Below the pieces are notes generated by a model. That model was not told where the DNA came from. It did no database searches and saw only the letters and a program-made list of their open reading frames with translations. The translations under genes and the position numbers were made by a program. A stretch of DNA of 20,495 bases from NCBI GenBank assembly GCA_934757945.1, contig CAKVLT010000028.1, positions 1 through 20,495 on the forward strand, written 5' to 3'. The DNA is from an uncultured Bulleidia sp. GTDB taxonomy: Bacteria > Bacillota_I > Bacilli_A > Erysipelotrichales > Erysipelotrichaceae. Positions 1 to 7,170 of this stretch are shown in pieces. How positions within the stretch are numbered: position 1 is the stretch's first letter; each line of letters opens with the position of its first letter.

Positions 1-84
1 TTTCGGCTTGTGGTTCGCTACACTTGGTGGTAAATACCCGTGACGGGACTTTCACCCGCTAGACTTGCGCCATGCCTAGCACAC
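1..84 (-). mobile_element. 5' end of a group IIC self-splicing intron (partial)
   Basis: Read on the minus strand from base 84, the sequence begins GTGTGCTAGGCATGGCGC and continues with a GGGTGAAAGTCCC segment. This closely resembles, from memory, the 5' end and early domain I of the Oceanobacillus iheyensis group IIC intron. The GUGYG start is the usual bacterial group II 5' boundary. Immediately upstream on the same strand (91-121) is a strong terminator hairpin, which is the preferred insertion context of class C introns. Only about 84 nt are in the window, so the ribozyme core and any LtrA-type maturase lie beyond the left edge and cannot be confirmed. Confidence 0.72.
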
Positions 85-90
85 AAACGC

Positions 91-123
91 AAAACAGGCA
101 CAGAAAATGTGTGCCTGTTTTTT
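91..123. terminator. Terminator hairpin downstream of the TrmR-like gene; intron target
   Basis: A perfect 12-bp inverted repeat (91-102 with 110-121) encloses a 7-nt loop. On the minus strand it ends the methyltransferase gene and is followed by TTTTGCGTTT, then the intron boundary. On the plus strand it is followed by a run of six T, so it may work in both directions. The hairpin probably also marks the insertion site of the intron at 84. Confidence 0.82.
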
Positions 124-722
124 CATTCTTCATTGTATTTGCGTACAGAGACAGCTACCCCATCTCCCACATCACTATGGAAAACTGTATCGAATCGTTC
201 ATCCTGCAGAAGAAAATCTCTGAACTTATGAATCTTGTGTACCATCTGTCTGGTACTTCTGTTATTCGTGGTTTTTGTATTATCCACCATGCCGTGAAAG
301 TTCAGGTTATCAAAGATAAAAACTGTTCCCTTACGGCTGTTTTTATAGAAGTGCTCCAGATATCTTCTGTATTGCGACTTTGCCGCATCCACAAAGATCA
401 GATCATAAATTTTATTTGTCTCAAACTGTGCCCCGTCTATCAGATGTACATGAATTCTGTCCTGTAAACCAGCTTTATGAATATTGTCTACAGCCTGTGT
501 ATACATATTTTCGTTCACTTCGAGTGTATCAATTTCATTGTCCCATCTGACCTGAGCCATGCGCATGGAAGAATAGCCTACGGCAGTACCTATTTCCAGA
601 ATATCTTTAATATCTGTATGCGTAGTAATGTAGTCTATTAAAAACTCCATGCCATCATCCATCATAATCGGCACATTTTCCAATCTTGCTTTATCGTGTA
701 CTTGTTTTTCCAGATTTTCCAT
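123..722 (-). CDS. trmR: O-methyltransferase, TrmR (YrrM)-like
   Basis: A 199-residue class I SAM-dependent methyltransferase of the O-methyltransferase 3 family. The closest remembered relative is Bacillus YrrM/TrmR, which methylates 5-hydroxyuridine at the tRNA wobble position. Visible signatures are the SAM-binding motif I (LEIGTAVGYSS, residues 42-52), an acidic residue ending strand 2 (TLEVNE, about 66-71), and the metal- and substrate-binding stretch FVDAAK (110-115) with FDN (137-139). The C-terminal GDGVAVS motif is also typical. The protein lacks roughly the first 25 residues of Bacillus YrrM. No ATG, GTG or TTG start lies in frame upstream before a stop, so this is the only good start. 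There is no convincing Shine-Dalgarno sequence, and a promoter sits directly before the ATG, so the mRNA may be leaderless. It is monocistronic, with terminators on both sides. The tRNA substrate is inferred from family membership; a small-molecule catechol-type substrate is the alternative. Confidence 0.8.
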   Translation of the reverse strand: MENLEKQVHDKARLENVPIMMDDGMEFLIDYITTHTDIKDILEIGTAVGYSSMRMAQVRWDNEIDTLEVNENMYTQAVDNIHKAGLQDRIHVHLIDGAQFETNKIYDLIFVDAAKSQYRRYLEHFYKNSRKGTVFIFDNLNFHGMVDNTKTTNNRSTRQMVHKIHKFRDFLLQDERFDTVFHSDVGDGVAVSVRKYNEE

Positions 723-728
723 ACCTGC

Positions 729-757
729 ATTATAGATAATCTATCTCACTTACTCAA
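729..757 (-). promoter_or_regulatory. Promoter of the TrmR-like gene, apparently leaderless
   Basis: Minus-strand -35 TTGAGT (752-757) and -10 TATAAT (729-734) are separated by 17 bp. Only six bases lie between the -10 box and the ATG at 722, so transcription should start at or within a base or two of the start codon. Confidence 0.6.
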
Positions 758-760
758 GAC

Positions 761-788
761 AAAAAGCCTGGCCGATTAAGACAGGCTT
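761..788 (-). terminator. Terminator of the radical SAM gene
   Basis: A 7-bp stem AAGCCTG/CAGGCTT (arms 782-788 and 764-770) is followed on the minus strand by a short U tract. It begins five bases past the radical SAM stop codon. Confidence 0.8.
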
Positions 789-793
789 GAAAC

Positions 794-2308
794 TTACTTA
801 TTTGCCTGATATGGAGAATCGCTGTCCACATCAATGTGCTTTGTGCCATCCGCATGTTCAAAAGCACTTAATTCTGGATGCTCTCTCTTTTCAAGAGTAT
901 AGTTTTCATAAGGAGGTTTCTTGTGTACTTCTGCATTCCACTCTTTATCAGCAACTTCTTTCCAGTTTTCTGCATATGGCTTGCACTTGGCACACAGATG
1001 TTCTACTTCCTCAGGCGATTCCTGATTTGTCTGATGTGCTCCTGTAGCATGAACCATTTCTAATAACAGATCCGGATTTTCAAGCATTGGACATGGTCTG
1101 AGATGATTACGGTTGAAAGGCTGACCTTCATGGTAAGCCATAAACAGAGGACTCTGTAACATCTCCAGAATAGAATGTGTCTTAATGTTTGTATTGGAGA
1201 AATGAATAAATACACATGGTTCTGCATCACCATTAGAGTTGATATGGAAGTAGTTTCTGCCACCTGCAATACATCCTCCTACATACTCACCATCATTCTG
1301 GAAGTCCATAGGGAAGAACGGAATTGTACTGCTTTCAGAACGAACTTCTCTGATTCTCTTAATCATATATACTCTCTGTTCAGGGGTAGGCATTAATTCT
1401 GGGACTGCATTATTACCTACAGGCATGAAATGGAAATAGAAACCAAAGTGTGCACCTTTTTCTGTAATCAAATTAAAGAACTCATCGGAAGTAACAGCTT
1501 CAATGTTGTCTTTTGTATAACAGATACTTGTGCCGAAGACAATACCATATTTCTTTAACAGATCCATAGCTTTCATAACGTGTGCATAATGCCCTTCACC
1601 ACGTCTTGCGTCATTGGTATCTGGTGTACCTTCAATAGATAACATGAATGTCAGGTTACCTAACTTCTGCACTCTCTTACATAAGTCTTCATCAATTAAT
1701 GTGGAGTTTGTATATGCCGCAAAGAAACAGTCATCATGTTTAGCACATAACTTTAATACATCTTCCTTACGCACCATTGGTTCTCCACCTGTTAACATAT
1801 ACAGATGTGCACCTAATGCTTTACCTTCTGTAACGATCTTATCCATTTCTTCATACGTTAAGGAACTCTTATGACCATATGTACCACTCCAGCAACCGAT
1901 ACAGTGCATATTACAAGCACTTGTAGGATCGAATAAAATCAGCCATGGAATATTACAGTTATATTTCTGTCTGTTTTCTCTGATCGTCTTGGTACCTCTG
2001 AAGAAAGCTTCATATCCCAGGTTCAGCAACATCTTTTTAGCATATCCAGGATCAGTATCATCAATAATACTGTTGATAACTTTCATCCATCTGTTATCTG
2101 GATTACTGACATAATTTCTTACAGCGTCCAGCTTTTCTTTTGCATCACCGTCGTTGTAGAACTTTTCTGCCATATCAACAATCTTCAGATAAATCTCAGA
2201 TCTTTCTTCATAGTCATTTGCTTTATTTAATTTTTTTAATAATTGATCAATGATAACAGAAGCAGCCTGTCTTTCAGCCGCATGTGCCATATTCTCAGTA
2301 ATACTCAT
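794..2308 (-). CDS. Radical SAM protein with SPASM-like C-terminal cysteines, substrate unknown
   Basis: A 504-residue radical SAM enzyme. The cluster motif CNMHCIGC (Cys132, 136, 139) binds the [4Fe-4S] that cleaves SAM, and GGEP (174-177) is the usual SAM-binding motif. About 110 residues of mainly helical, unrecognised sequence precede the barrel. After the barrel, Cys346 (GGCIAGG), Cys365 (GDAEPC), Cys406 and the CAKC pair (439, 442) have the spacing of a SPASM or twitch-type auxiliary cluster domain. SPASM proteins typically modify peptides or carry out anaerobic sulfatase-type maturation, but no precursor peptide or partner gene lies next to it. It is transcribed alone, with a 96-bp leader and its own terminator. 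The start is supported by the AGAAGGAGAG ribosome site just upstream of ATG. The reaction is not predictable from this sequence; the family assignment is firm. Confidence 0.85.
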   Translation of the reverse strand: MSITENMAHAAERQAASVIIDQLLKKLNKANDYEERSEIYLKIVDMAEKFYNDGDAKEKLDAVRNYVSNPDNRWMKVINSIIDDTDPGYAKKMLLNLGYEAFFRGTKTIRENRQKYNCNIPWLILFDPTSACNMHCIGCWSGTYGHKSSLTYEEMDKIVTEGKALGAHLYMLTGGEPMVRKEDVLKLCAKHDDCFFAAYTNSTLIDEDLCKRVQKLGNLTFMLSIEGTPDTNDARRGEGHYAHVMKAMDLLKKYGIVFGTSICYTKDNIEAVTSDEFFNLITEKGAHFGFYFHFMPVGNNAVPELMPTPEQRVYMIKRIREVRSESSTIPFFPMDFQNDGEYVGGCIAGGRNYFHINSNGDAEPCVFIHFSNTNIKTHSILEMLQSPLFMAYHEGQPFNRNHLRPCPMLENPDLLLEMVHATGAHQTNQESPEEVEHLCAKCKPYAENWKEVADKEWNAEVHKKPPYENYTLEKREHPELSAFEHADGTKHIDVDSDSPYQANK

Positions 2309-2369
2309 ACTTCTCTCTCCTTCTTGATTTACACAGACATTGTAGGTTCATCGCAAGAGAAAGATAATT

Positions 2370-2419
2370 GACAAATCTTAAAGTTTGTCTGGAATTATAC
2401 AGATTTGCAAATGTGTCAA
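2370..2419 (-). promoter_or_regulatory. Putative promoter and short inverted repeat before the radical SAM gene
   Basis: On the minus strand, TTGACA (2414-2419) and TATAAT (2394-2399) both match consensus, but the spacer is only 14 bp, shorter than the usual 16-18. Just downstream, around the expected start of transcription, is a 6-bp inverted repeat (2370-2375 with 2384-2389, GACAAA/TTTGTC) that could be an operator or leader hairpin. The sub-optimal spacer could mean activator dependence. The region 2309-2528 holds no gene that I can see. Confidence 0.4.
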
Positions 2420-2502
2420 AATTGGTGCTTCCTTTTTGGGGTTTGTGAATTATGCTTCTGGACATGTAAATTAGATTACTTCGAAAAAGAAGGCTATATT
2501 AG

Positions 2503-2530
2503 CAAAAAAAAGATACAGTCACCTGTATCT
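2503..2530 (-). terminator. Terminator at the end of the MBOAT-to-HAD operon
   Basis: A perfect 8-bp stem (2511-2518 with 2523-2530) with a 4-nt loop is followed on the minus strand by eight U. The stem overlaps the last bases of the HAD gene stop codon. It closes the six-gene operon that begins at 8602. Confidence 0.88.
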
Positions 2531-3239
2531 AGTTCTGAAGAAACTCCTTTACATAGGCAATCATTTCTCCAAATGTGCCATGAGGAATATCCGTAAGATC
2601 CACATGTTGTGTATCTACCAGTGTATCTGTCACAATATATACCTGCATACCTGTCTTTAAGGCAGCTATATCTTCAGAAGTGTCATTTCCCACCATCAGA
2701 CATTGTGAAGGATCCAGATGGCAGTGTTCAATAATATTTTTGTAGTATTCTGGATTCGGTTTACAATATGTACTGTTTTCATACGTAGTGATGTATTCAA
2801 AATCCTCTTTCTGTAATCCGGCCCACTGCACTCTGGAATATGTAGCCTGAGGAGGAAAGATAGGGTTTGTCGCAAGAATTGGCTTTTCCTTGCCTTCAAA
2901 CAAAGCCATCAGCTGTGAGGTTAAAGGCTGATACCCGCAGGAACTTTTCACCTGCTGAAATTCCTTTTCATAATACGCATCAAAATAAGGAATATCTTTC
3001 CTCACCTTACTGCCAAACACCTTTTCAAAATCACGCCAGAAAGCTTCTTCATTGGTGGTACTTCCATCATTCATCACCATGGATTTTGTGCCAGACCAGA
3101 TAGCCTGTATGAGTGCCTTTGGCTCATATCCCAAAGGGGCTACTGTTGCGGATAATGTGCCAAAATACGCTTTTGTAAACTTTTCCTGATCCATTGGCAG
3201 TAATGTACCATCAAGATCGAATAACACTCTTTTACTCAT
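2529..3239 (-). CDS. HAD-superfamily hydrolase, last gene of the Dlt-like operon
   Basis: A 236-residue HAD phosphohydrolase with a helical cap (about 15-85), i.e. the subfamily I type. Motif I is FDLDGT (nucleophile Asp8, acid/base Asp10), motif II LATNP (Thr124), motif III Lys160 in YCKPNP, and motif IV GNDTSED (Asp186, Asp190). All catalytic residues are present. The ATG overlaps the stop of the PLP decarboxylase gene as ATGA, so the two are probably translationally coupled. Possible roles are removal of phosphate from a pathway intermediate or a general housekeeping phosphatase; the sequence does not choose between them. The substrate is unknown. Confidence 0.82.
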   Translation of the reverse strand: MSKRVLFDLDGTLLPMDQEKFTKAYFGTLSATVAPLGYEPKALIQAIWSGTKSMVMNDGSTTNEEAFWRDFEKVFGSKVRKDIPYFDAYYEKEFQQVKSSCGYQPLTSQLMALFEGKEKPILATNPIFPPQATYSRVQWAGLQKEDFEYITTYENSTYCKPNPEYYKNIIEHCHLDPSQCLMVGNDTSEDIAALKTGMQVYIVTDTLVDTQHVDLTDIPHGTFGEMIAYVKEFLQN

Positions 3240-4405
3240 AAACTGTTTAAAGCAGAAGTATTCAAAATATCTCTTACTTTCTGCATTCCTTTCTTTTCAC
3301 TGTATACATACACAGCAGGTAATTCTCTGGAGAGGAATAAAGCACTGCCTTCTGTCACAGAATAGGCACCGCATCTTTCAAACAGTAAAATATCTTCTTC
3401 ACGTAATACAGGCAATTCTACTTCTCTGACTAACACATCTGCTACAGTACATAAGCTTCCACATACACAGTATGTTTTCTTTGTGTCTTGAGGCACTGCC
3501 TGTAACACATGTATTTCAGGCACTTTCATAGCCATGGTCTGCCCATAGTATTTCAACTGGTGCATACCACCATCAACAATAACATACTCAGTATCAGAGT
3601 TATCTTTTATATCTTTTACTCTTGTACTGAAAGTACCGCAGCCAGAAGACAGAAATCTTCCCATTTCTATACCTAACGGATATTTTTCTTTCAGTTTTGC
3701 AAGATATGGCACTGCCATGAAAAGATTCTCTCTTTCCTTTTCTTCATATGGTGCTTCAAAGTACTCTGCACCAATACCAGGTCCCATTTCCAGCAGTTCC
3801 GCCTCAAAGTGATACTTCTCTTTCAGTAAGGTCATAAAAGCATCCAGTCTTTCTATATCCTTAGCCAGCTGTCTTTCTTTTTTCTGTGTACCGGAATAGT
3901 AATGAATACCTGCGATATGCAAATGAGGGTATTGCTGTATATTTTCAAATATGGAAAAGATATCTTCCTGACTCATGCCAAACTGATTACCACTTGTCAA
4001 ACGTAATAAAACTCTTGCCGTTGTCTGTAACTTTGCACAGACTTCTTCTTCCACACGTACATGTTTCAGGCTTTCTGCAGTGACATAATCCACACCATAT
4101 TCTATGGCTTCATACACATCTTTCACTTCCTTATTCACACCGCTGTAAATGATTCTTTTCGGATCTACGGCATATTTTTTACAGATAGTCAGTTCCCCAG
4201 GAGAACATACCTCCACATGGCGAATACCTTCAGGAAGAGCAGAAAGCAGAAACGGATTGGCTTTAATAGAGAAAGTAAGAGGAATATCTCTCAATACACT
4301 CTTTGTAAACTCTATTTTTTCTTCAAACACGTCCATATCAAAGAAGTAAGCAGGACTGCTTACTTCTTTCATCGGAATGGTTTTTAAGTATTCCAGAACT
4401 GTCAT
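3236..4405 (-). CDS. Fold-type III PLP-dependent decarboxylase (LysA/ODC/BtrK-like)
   Basis: A 389-residue protein of the alanine-racemase-fold decarboxylases (diaminopimelate, ornithine and carrier-bound glutamate decarboxylases). The barrel carries the PLP lysine in SIKAN (Lys48), CSPGE (67-71), the PLP-stacking histidine in GIHYYSG (His168), a glycine-rich phosphate-binding stretch GPGIGAE (208-214) and EMGR (247-250). The C-terminal beta domain has CGSLCTVAD, with Cys319 and Asp323 matching the catalytic Cys and Asp of the group, and GAYSVTEGS (346-354). It starts four bases after the carrier-protein gene. Adenylating enzyme, carrier and decarboxylase as neighbours recall butirosin BtrK, which decarboxylates glutamate bound to a carrier protein, and the exosortase-A-associated trio. 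It could instead be a plain lysA supplying lysine; it is somewhat shorter than typical LysA, and no other lysine genes are nearby. Family confident, substrate unknown. Confidence 0.8.
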   Translation of the reverse strand: MTVLEYLKTIPMKEVSSPAYFFDMDVFEEKIEFTKSVLRDIPLTFSIKANPFLLSALPEGIRHVEVCSPGELTICKKYAVDPKRIIYSGVNKEVKDVYEAIEYGVDYVTAESLKHVRVEEEVCAKLQTTARVLLRLTSGNQFGMSQEDIFSIFENIQQYPHLHIAGIHYYSGTQKKERQLAKDIERLDAFMTLLKEKYHFEAELLEMGPGIGAEYFEAPYEEKERENLFMAVPYLAKLKEKYPLGIEMGRFLSSGCGTFSTRVKDIKDNSDTEYVIVDGGMHQLKYYGQTMAMKVPEIHVLQAVPQDTKKTYCVCGSLCTVADVLVREVELPVLREEDILLFERCGAYSVTEGSALFLSRELPAVYVYSEKKGMQKVRDILNTSALNSL

Positions 4406-4408
4406 GGG

Positions 4409-4639
4409 TTATTCTGCTCCAATACCCTTGAGCATTTCCACCATGGCATCTACGGAATTAAAGTTTTCAGGCACAAGATCCTTTGGTCTGATAGTCACAT
4501 CAAATTCATCGGATAATTCTGCAACGATAGACAGGATATCAAAAGATTCCAGTACACCATTGGTAATTAACTGTGTTTCTGTTTCAAAGTCCACATCAGG
4601 ACGAATATCGCTTAAAATTTCTACTACTTTTTCTTTCAT
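4409..4639 (-). CDS. Acyl carrier protein, DltC-like
   Basis: A 76-residue acidic carrier protein. The phosphopantetheine site is Ser32 in GVLESFDIL, corresponding to the LDS(M/F) motif of DltC and other ACPs. The typical helices follow, with acidic helix II residues (AELSDEFDV) that dock partner enzymes. It lies one base after the adenylating-enzyme stop and four bases before the decarboxylase ATG, so it is almost certainly the carrier loaded by the former. Glu in place of the usual Asp before the modified Ser is a mild variation. It would need a phosphopantetheinyl transferase encoded elsewhere. Confidence 0.87.
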   Translation of the reverse strand: MKEKVVEILSDIRPDVDFETETQLITNGVLESFDILSIVAELSDEFDVTIRPKDLVPENFNSVDAMVEMLKGIGAE

Positions 4640-4640
4640 C

Positions 4641-6131
4641 TTACATGTTCTCCTTTAATGTAGTTGTGTCAAGCTTACCATTGGCAAGTCTTGGTAACTT
4701 TTCTAATTGTAATACTTTACGAGGAACCATGAAACCTGGTAAGACGGATCTTAATCCAAGAATCACTTGTCTTCTTTCGCATGTACCTTCATAGAAAAGA
4801 TATAACACTTCTTTTTCTTTATTATACATGGCAACGCATTCCTGTACACCATCTATTCTTCTTGCGGCCACTTCAATTTCATCCAGTTCCACACGGTGAC
4901 CCATGTGTTTGATCTGTCTGTCCATACGACCATGGAACATCAGCAGCCCATCTTCATTCCATTGTCCATAATCACCGGTTCTGTACATTCTCTGAGGATA
5001 GCCTTTGCAGTTAGGATTCATCACAAAGCTCTTACTGGTTCTTTCAGGATCATTGTAATATCCTAAGGCAAGGATTGGACCTGAGACACAGATCTCGCCT
5101 GTTTCTCCTTTTTCTGCATAAGAAAGATCTTCTTTCACCAGGAAGACATGATAGTTTTCATAAGGCACACCAATTGGAAGCACTTCATTCTCCTCAACTA
5201 CATGATCCACAACATAATATGTGCAGGAAGCTGTAGCTTCAGTTGGTCCATACTGATTGACAAAGACAGCTTCTGGTAAATGTGTCTGCCATACCCTTAA
5301 ACATCTGGAAGGCATAATAGACCCTGAAAAGCAGATTTTCTTTAATGTCTTTAAGGCATTGTCTTCAAAAGCTCCAAGAGATGTCAGAATAGTGAACGCA
5401 CTGACTGACCAGCCAACAGAGGTAATCCCCTGTGTATTCATAACGTCAAACAATCTGTCTGGTTCCATGAAGTATTCTTTCTTCAGGATAAAGGAACGGC
5501 ACCCTGTTAATAACGGAATATAGATATCTCTGATAGCCGCAATATAATCTAACGGAGACTGATTCCCTAAAACATCCTCTTTATCAATCTTCATGACTTT
5601 AACATAGCTTTCAATATACGTCATCAAAGCAAGATGATCAGTAATCACTCCCTTAGGTTTACCACTGGATCCACTTGTAAAGATGACATACAGAGGATCT
5701 GTTTTGGAAAGATTTCTTCTTGTACATGCCAGATACTCTGTATCTGTTTCATGTGCAAGACATTCTTCCAGACTGTATACCTCACAATGTGCCAGAGACT
5801 TTGCAAGTTCCATGTAGGAGTCATCCGCAAGAATACATGCAGGATTAAGATCCTGTAAAATAACCTCAATTCTTTCTTTTGGAAGACTGCCATCAATCGG
5901 TGCATAAGCGTGACCGCTGTACACGATTCCAAGATATCCGACAATGGTATGCACATGTCGTCCACTGAGAATGGCTACAGGCTGTGTACCCTGTACTTCT
6001 TTTAAAGAAGAGCCGATGCGCTGCGCCTGTTCTTTTACCTGTTGAAACGTGATAGATTCCTTTTCATCCCAGTAGACTACTTTATCGCTGTCCCACTGCT
6101 CCAGCCAGTCCAATACTGTATTACAATTCAT
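4641..6131 (-). CDS. DltA-like adenylating enzyme (carrier protein ligase), altered substrate pocket
   Basis: A 496-residue ANL-family adenylating enzyme, the length of DltA. Core motifs are present: A3 FTSGSSGKPKG (151-161), A5 NQYGPTEAT (292-300), A7 YRTGD (383-387), A8 around GRMDRQIKHMG (401-411) and catalytic Lys486 in the A10 motif NGKLD. It should activate an acid as AMP ester and load the next gene's carrier. The pocket differs from DltA. Aligned without gaps, NQSPLDYIAAIRDIY (190-204) puts Ile197 where DltA and amino-acid NRPS domains have the Asp that holds the alpha-amino group; an Asp lies two residues earlier. CFSGS (267-271) puts Ser269 where DltA has the FCGE cysteine linked to D-Ala selectivity. 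D-alanine is therefore doubtful as substrate. A GGAGG ribosome site precedes the ATG, and the upstream stop is one base away. Confidence 0.85.
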   Translation of the reverse strand: MNCNTVLDWLEQWDSDKVVYWDEKESITFQQVKEQAQRIGSSLKEVQGTQPVAILSGRHVHTIVGYLGIVYSGHAYAPIDGSLPKERIEVILQDLNPACILADDSYMELAKSLAHCEVYSLEECLAHETDTEYLACTRRNLSKTDPLYVIFTSGSSGKPKGVITDHLALMTYIESYVKVMKIDKEDVLGNQSPLDYIAAIRDIYIPLLTGCRSFILKKEYFMEPDRLFDVMNTQGITSVGWSVSAFTILTSLGAFEDNALKTLKKICFSGSIMPSRCLRVWQTHLPEAVFVNQYGPTEATASCTYYVVDHVVEENEVLPIGVPYENYHVFLVKEDLSYAEKGETGEICVSGPILALGYYNDPERTSKSFVMNPNCKGYPQRMYRTGDYGQWNEDGLLMFHGRMDRQIKHMGHRVELDEIEVAARRIDGVQECVAMYNKEKEVLYLFYEGTCERRQVILGLRSVLPGFMVPRKVLQLEKLPRLANGKLDTTTLKENM

Positions 6132-6132
6132 A

Positions 6133-7170
6133 TTACTTATCCTCCTCCTGCAGGTTATTTAACACTTCCTGATAGTCGGTATAAAAGAACGTATCCGGAT
6201 CATCTGACTGCAGAATTTCTGAAAGTACACGGGTATGTTTCTGAGAGAATTCCCCCATCATATGCCCGTCTTCATCCACAAAGTCACTGTCCTTTTGACC
6301 AAGATATTCTTTCTTAACATAGTTCATATCATAGAATGGTACGTCATTTTCGTGACACAGTTCTGTGAAGTACGCATGTACATCTTCCATATTATCACTT
6401 TGCAATCTTACAGGTGGTAATGCGGATTGTACACAGATTAATTGTATACCATTCTTCTTACAATACTTTACCATCATGGAAAAATACTTCAAACATTCTT
6501 CGTTAACACTGTCAGCTGTAAAGGTATATGGTGATGTTTTTACCTTACTTCTGCTTTTACCATATCGATACCCTCTGCCTATATATTCATAGTTTATAGA
6601 TACCCCTACAGTTTCATTGACGAGTTCTATGGCAGAAGAATCTTTTTCTCTGTACTCTCTGGAAAGTTTTGTCTTTACCACTTTACCTATATCCGGTGTC
6701 TTTAATGCCGTTAAACTGTAATCAAACAACACATCGTTATAGTTATCCTCTAAAGACACATGCATGAAATAATCCAGTCTTCTTTCTCCTGTAAGATTCC
6801 AGAAAAGATTGGTATCTCTTCCGGCATTTCTTCTGTGATTGATATCCCAGTAAGTAGGATCTATATCAAAAATGACGGTTTTATAGCTGTGATGCTGGTT
6901 TGCTTCAAGCAAAAGATAATATTGCTGCAATACAGGCATCACACGTCTTGCAAGATCAAAAGCATTGCACTGCATTTCATCAGACAATGCATATGGATCA
7001 ATACTTGTTTCAGCATGAGACTGCCCTAAAATCAATGTATCATAGTCTCCGCTTGAAGCTTCACTGACCAGTATTCTCACACTGGAAGGCTGTGTAAACA
7101 ATGTGGAAAACACAATCCCAACAATAATATTCACCACTACAAACAAAGTTCCTTTTTTAAAAGTTTGCAT
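6133..7170 (-). CDS. Membrane-anchored SGNH-like protein, DltD/AlgJ-type partner of MBOAT
   Basis: A 345-residue protein with one N-terminal membrane segment (about 7-25, preceded by lysines) and a predicted extracellular domain. LILGQSH (46-52) gives the nucleophile Ser51 of the GxS block. FDIDPTY (101-107) may be the second SGNH block, and VDEDGH (298-303) the C-terminal Asp/His block. Overall identity to classical DltD is low by eye. The arrangement, one membrane helix plus an outer SGNH domain next to an MBOAT gene, is that of DltD and of AlgJ/PatB-type proteins, which finish acyl transfer to a polymer outside the membrane. Its ATG lies 14 bases inside the MBOAT gene end, with GGAGG eight bases upstream, which suggests coupled translation. 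Role inferred from neighbours and motifs. Confidence 0.72.
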   Translation of the reverse strand: MQTFKKGTLFVVVNIIVGIVFSTLFTQPSSVRILVSEASSGDYDTLILGQSHAETSIDPYALSDEMQCNAFDLARRVMPVLQQYYLLLEANQHHSYKTVIFDIDPTYWDINHRRNAGRDTNLFWNLTGERRLDYFMHVSLEDNYNDVLFDYSLTALKTPDIGKVVKTKLSREYREKDSSAIELVNETVGVSINYEYIGRGYRYGKSRSKVKTSPYTFTADSVNEECLKYFSMMVKYCKKNGIQLICVQSALPPVRLQSDNMEDVHAYFTELCHENDVPFYDMNYVKKEYLGQKDSDFVDEDGHMMGEFSQKHTRVLSEILQSDDPDTFFYTDYQEVLNNLQEEDK

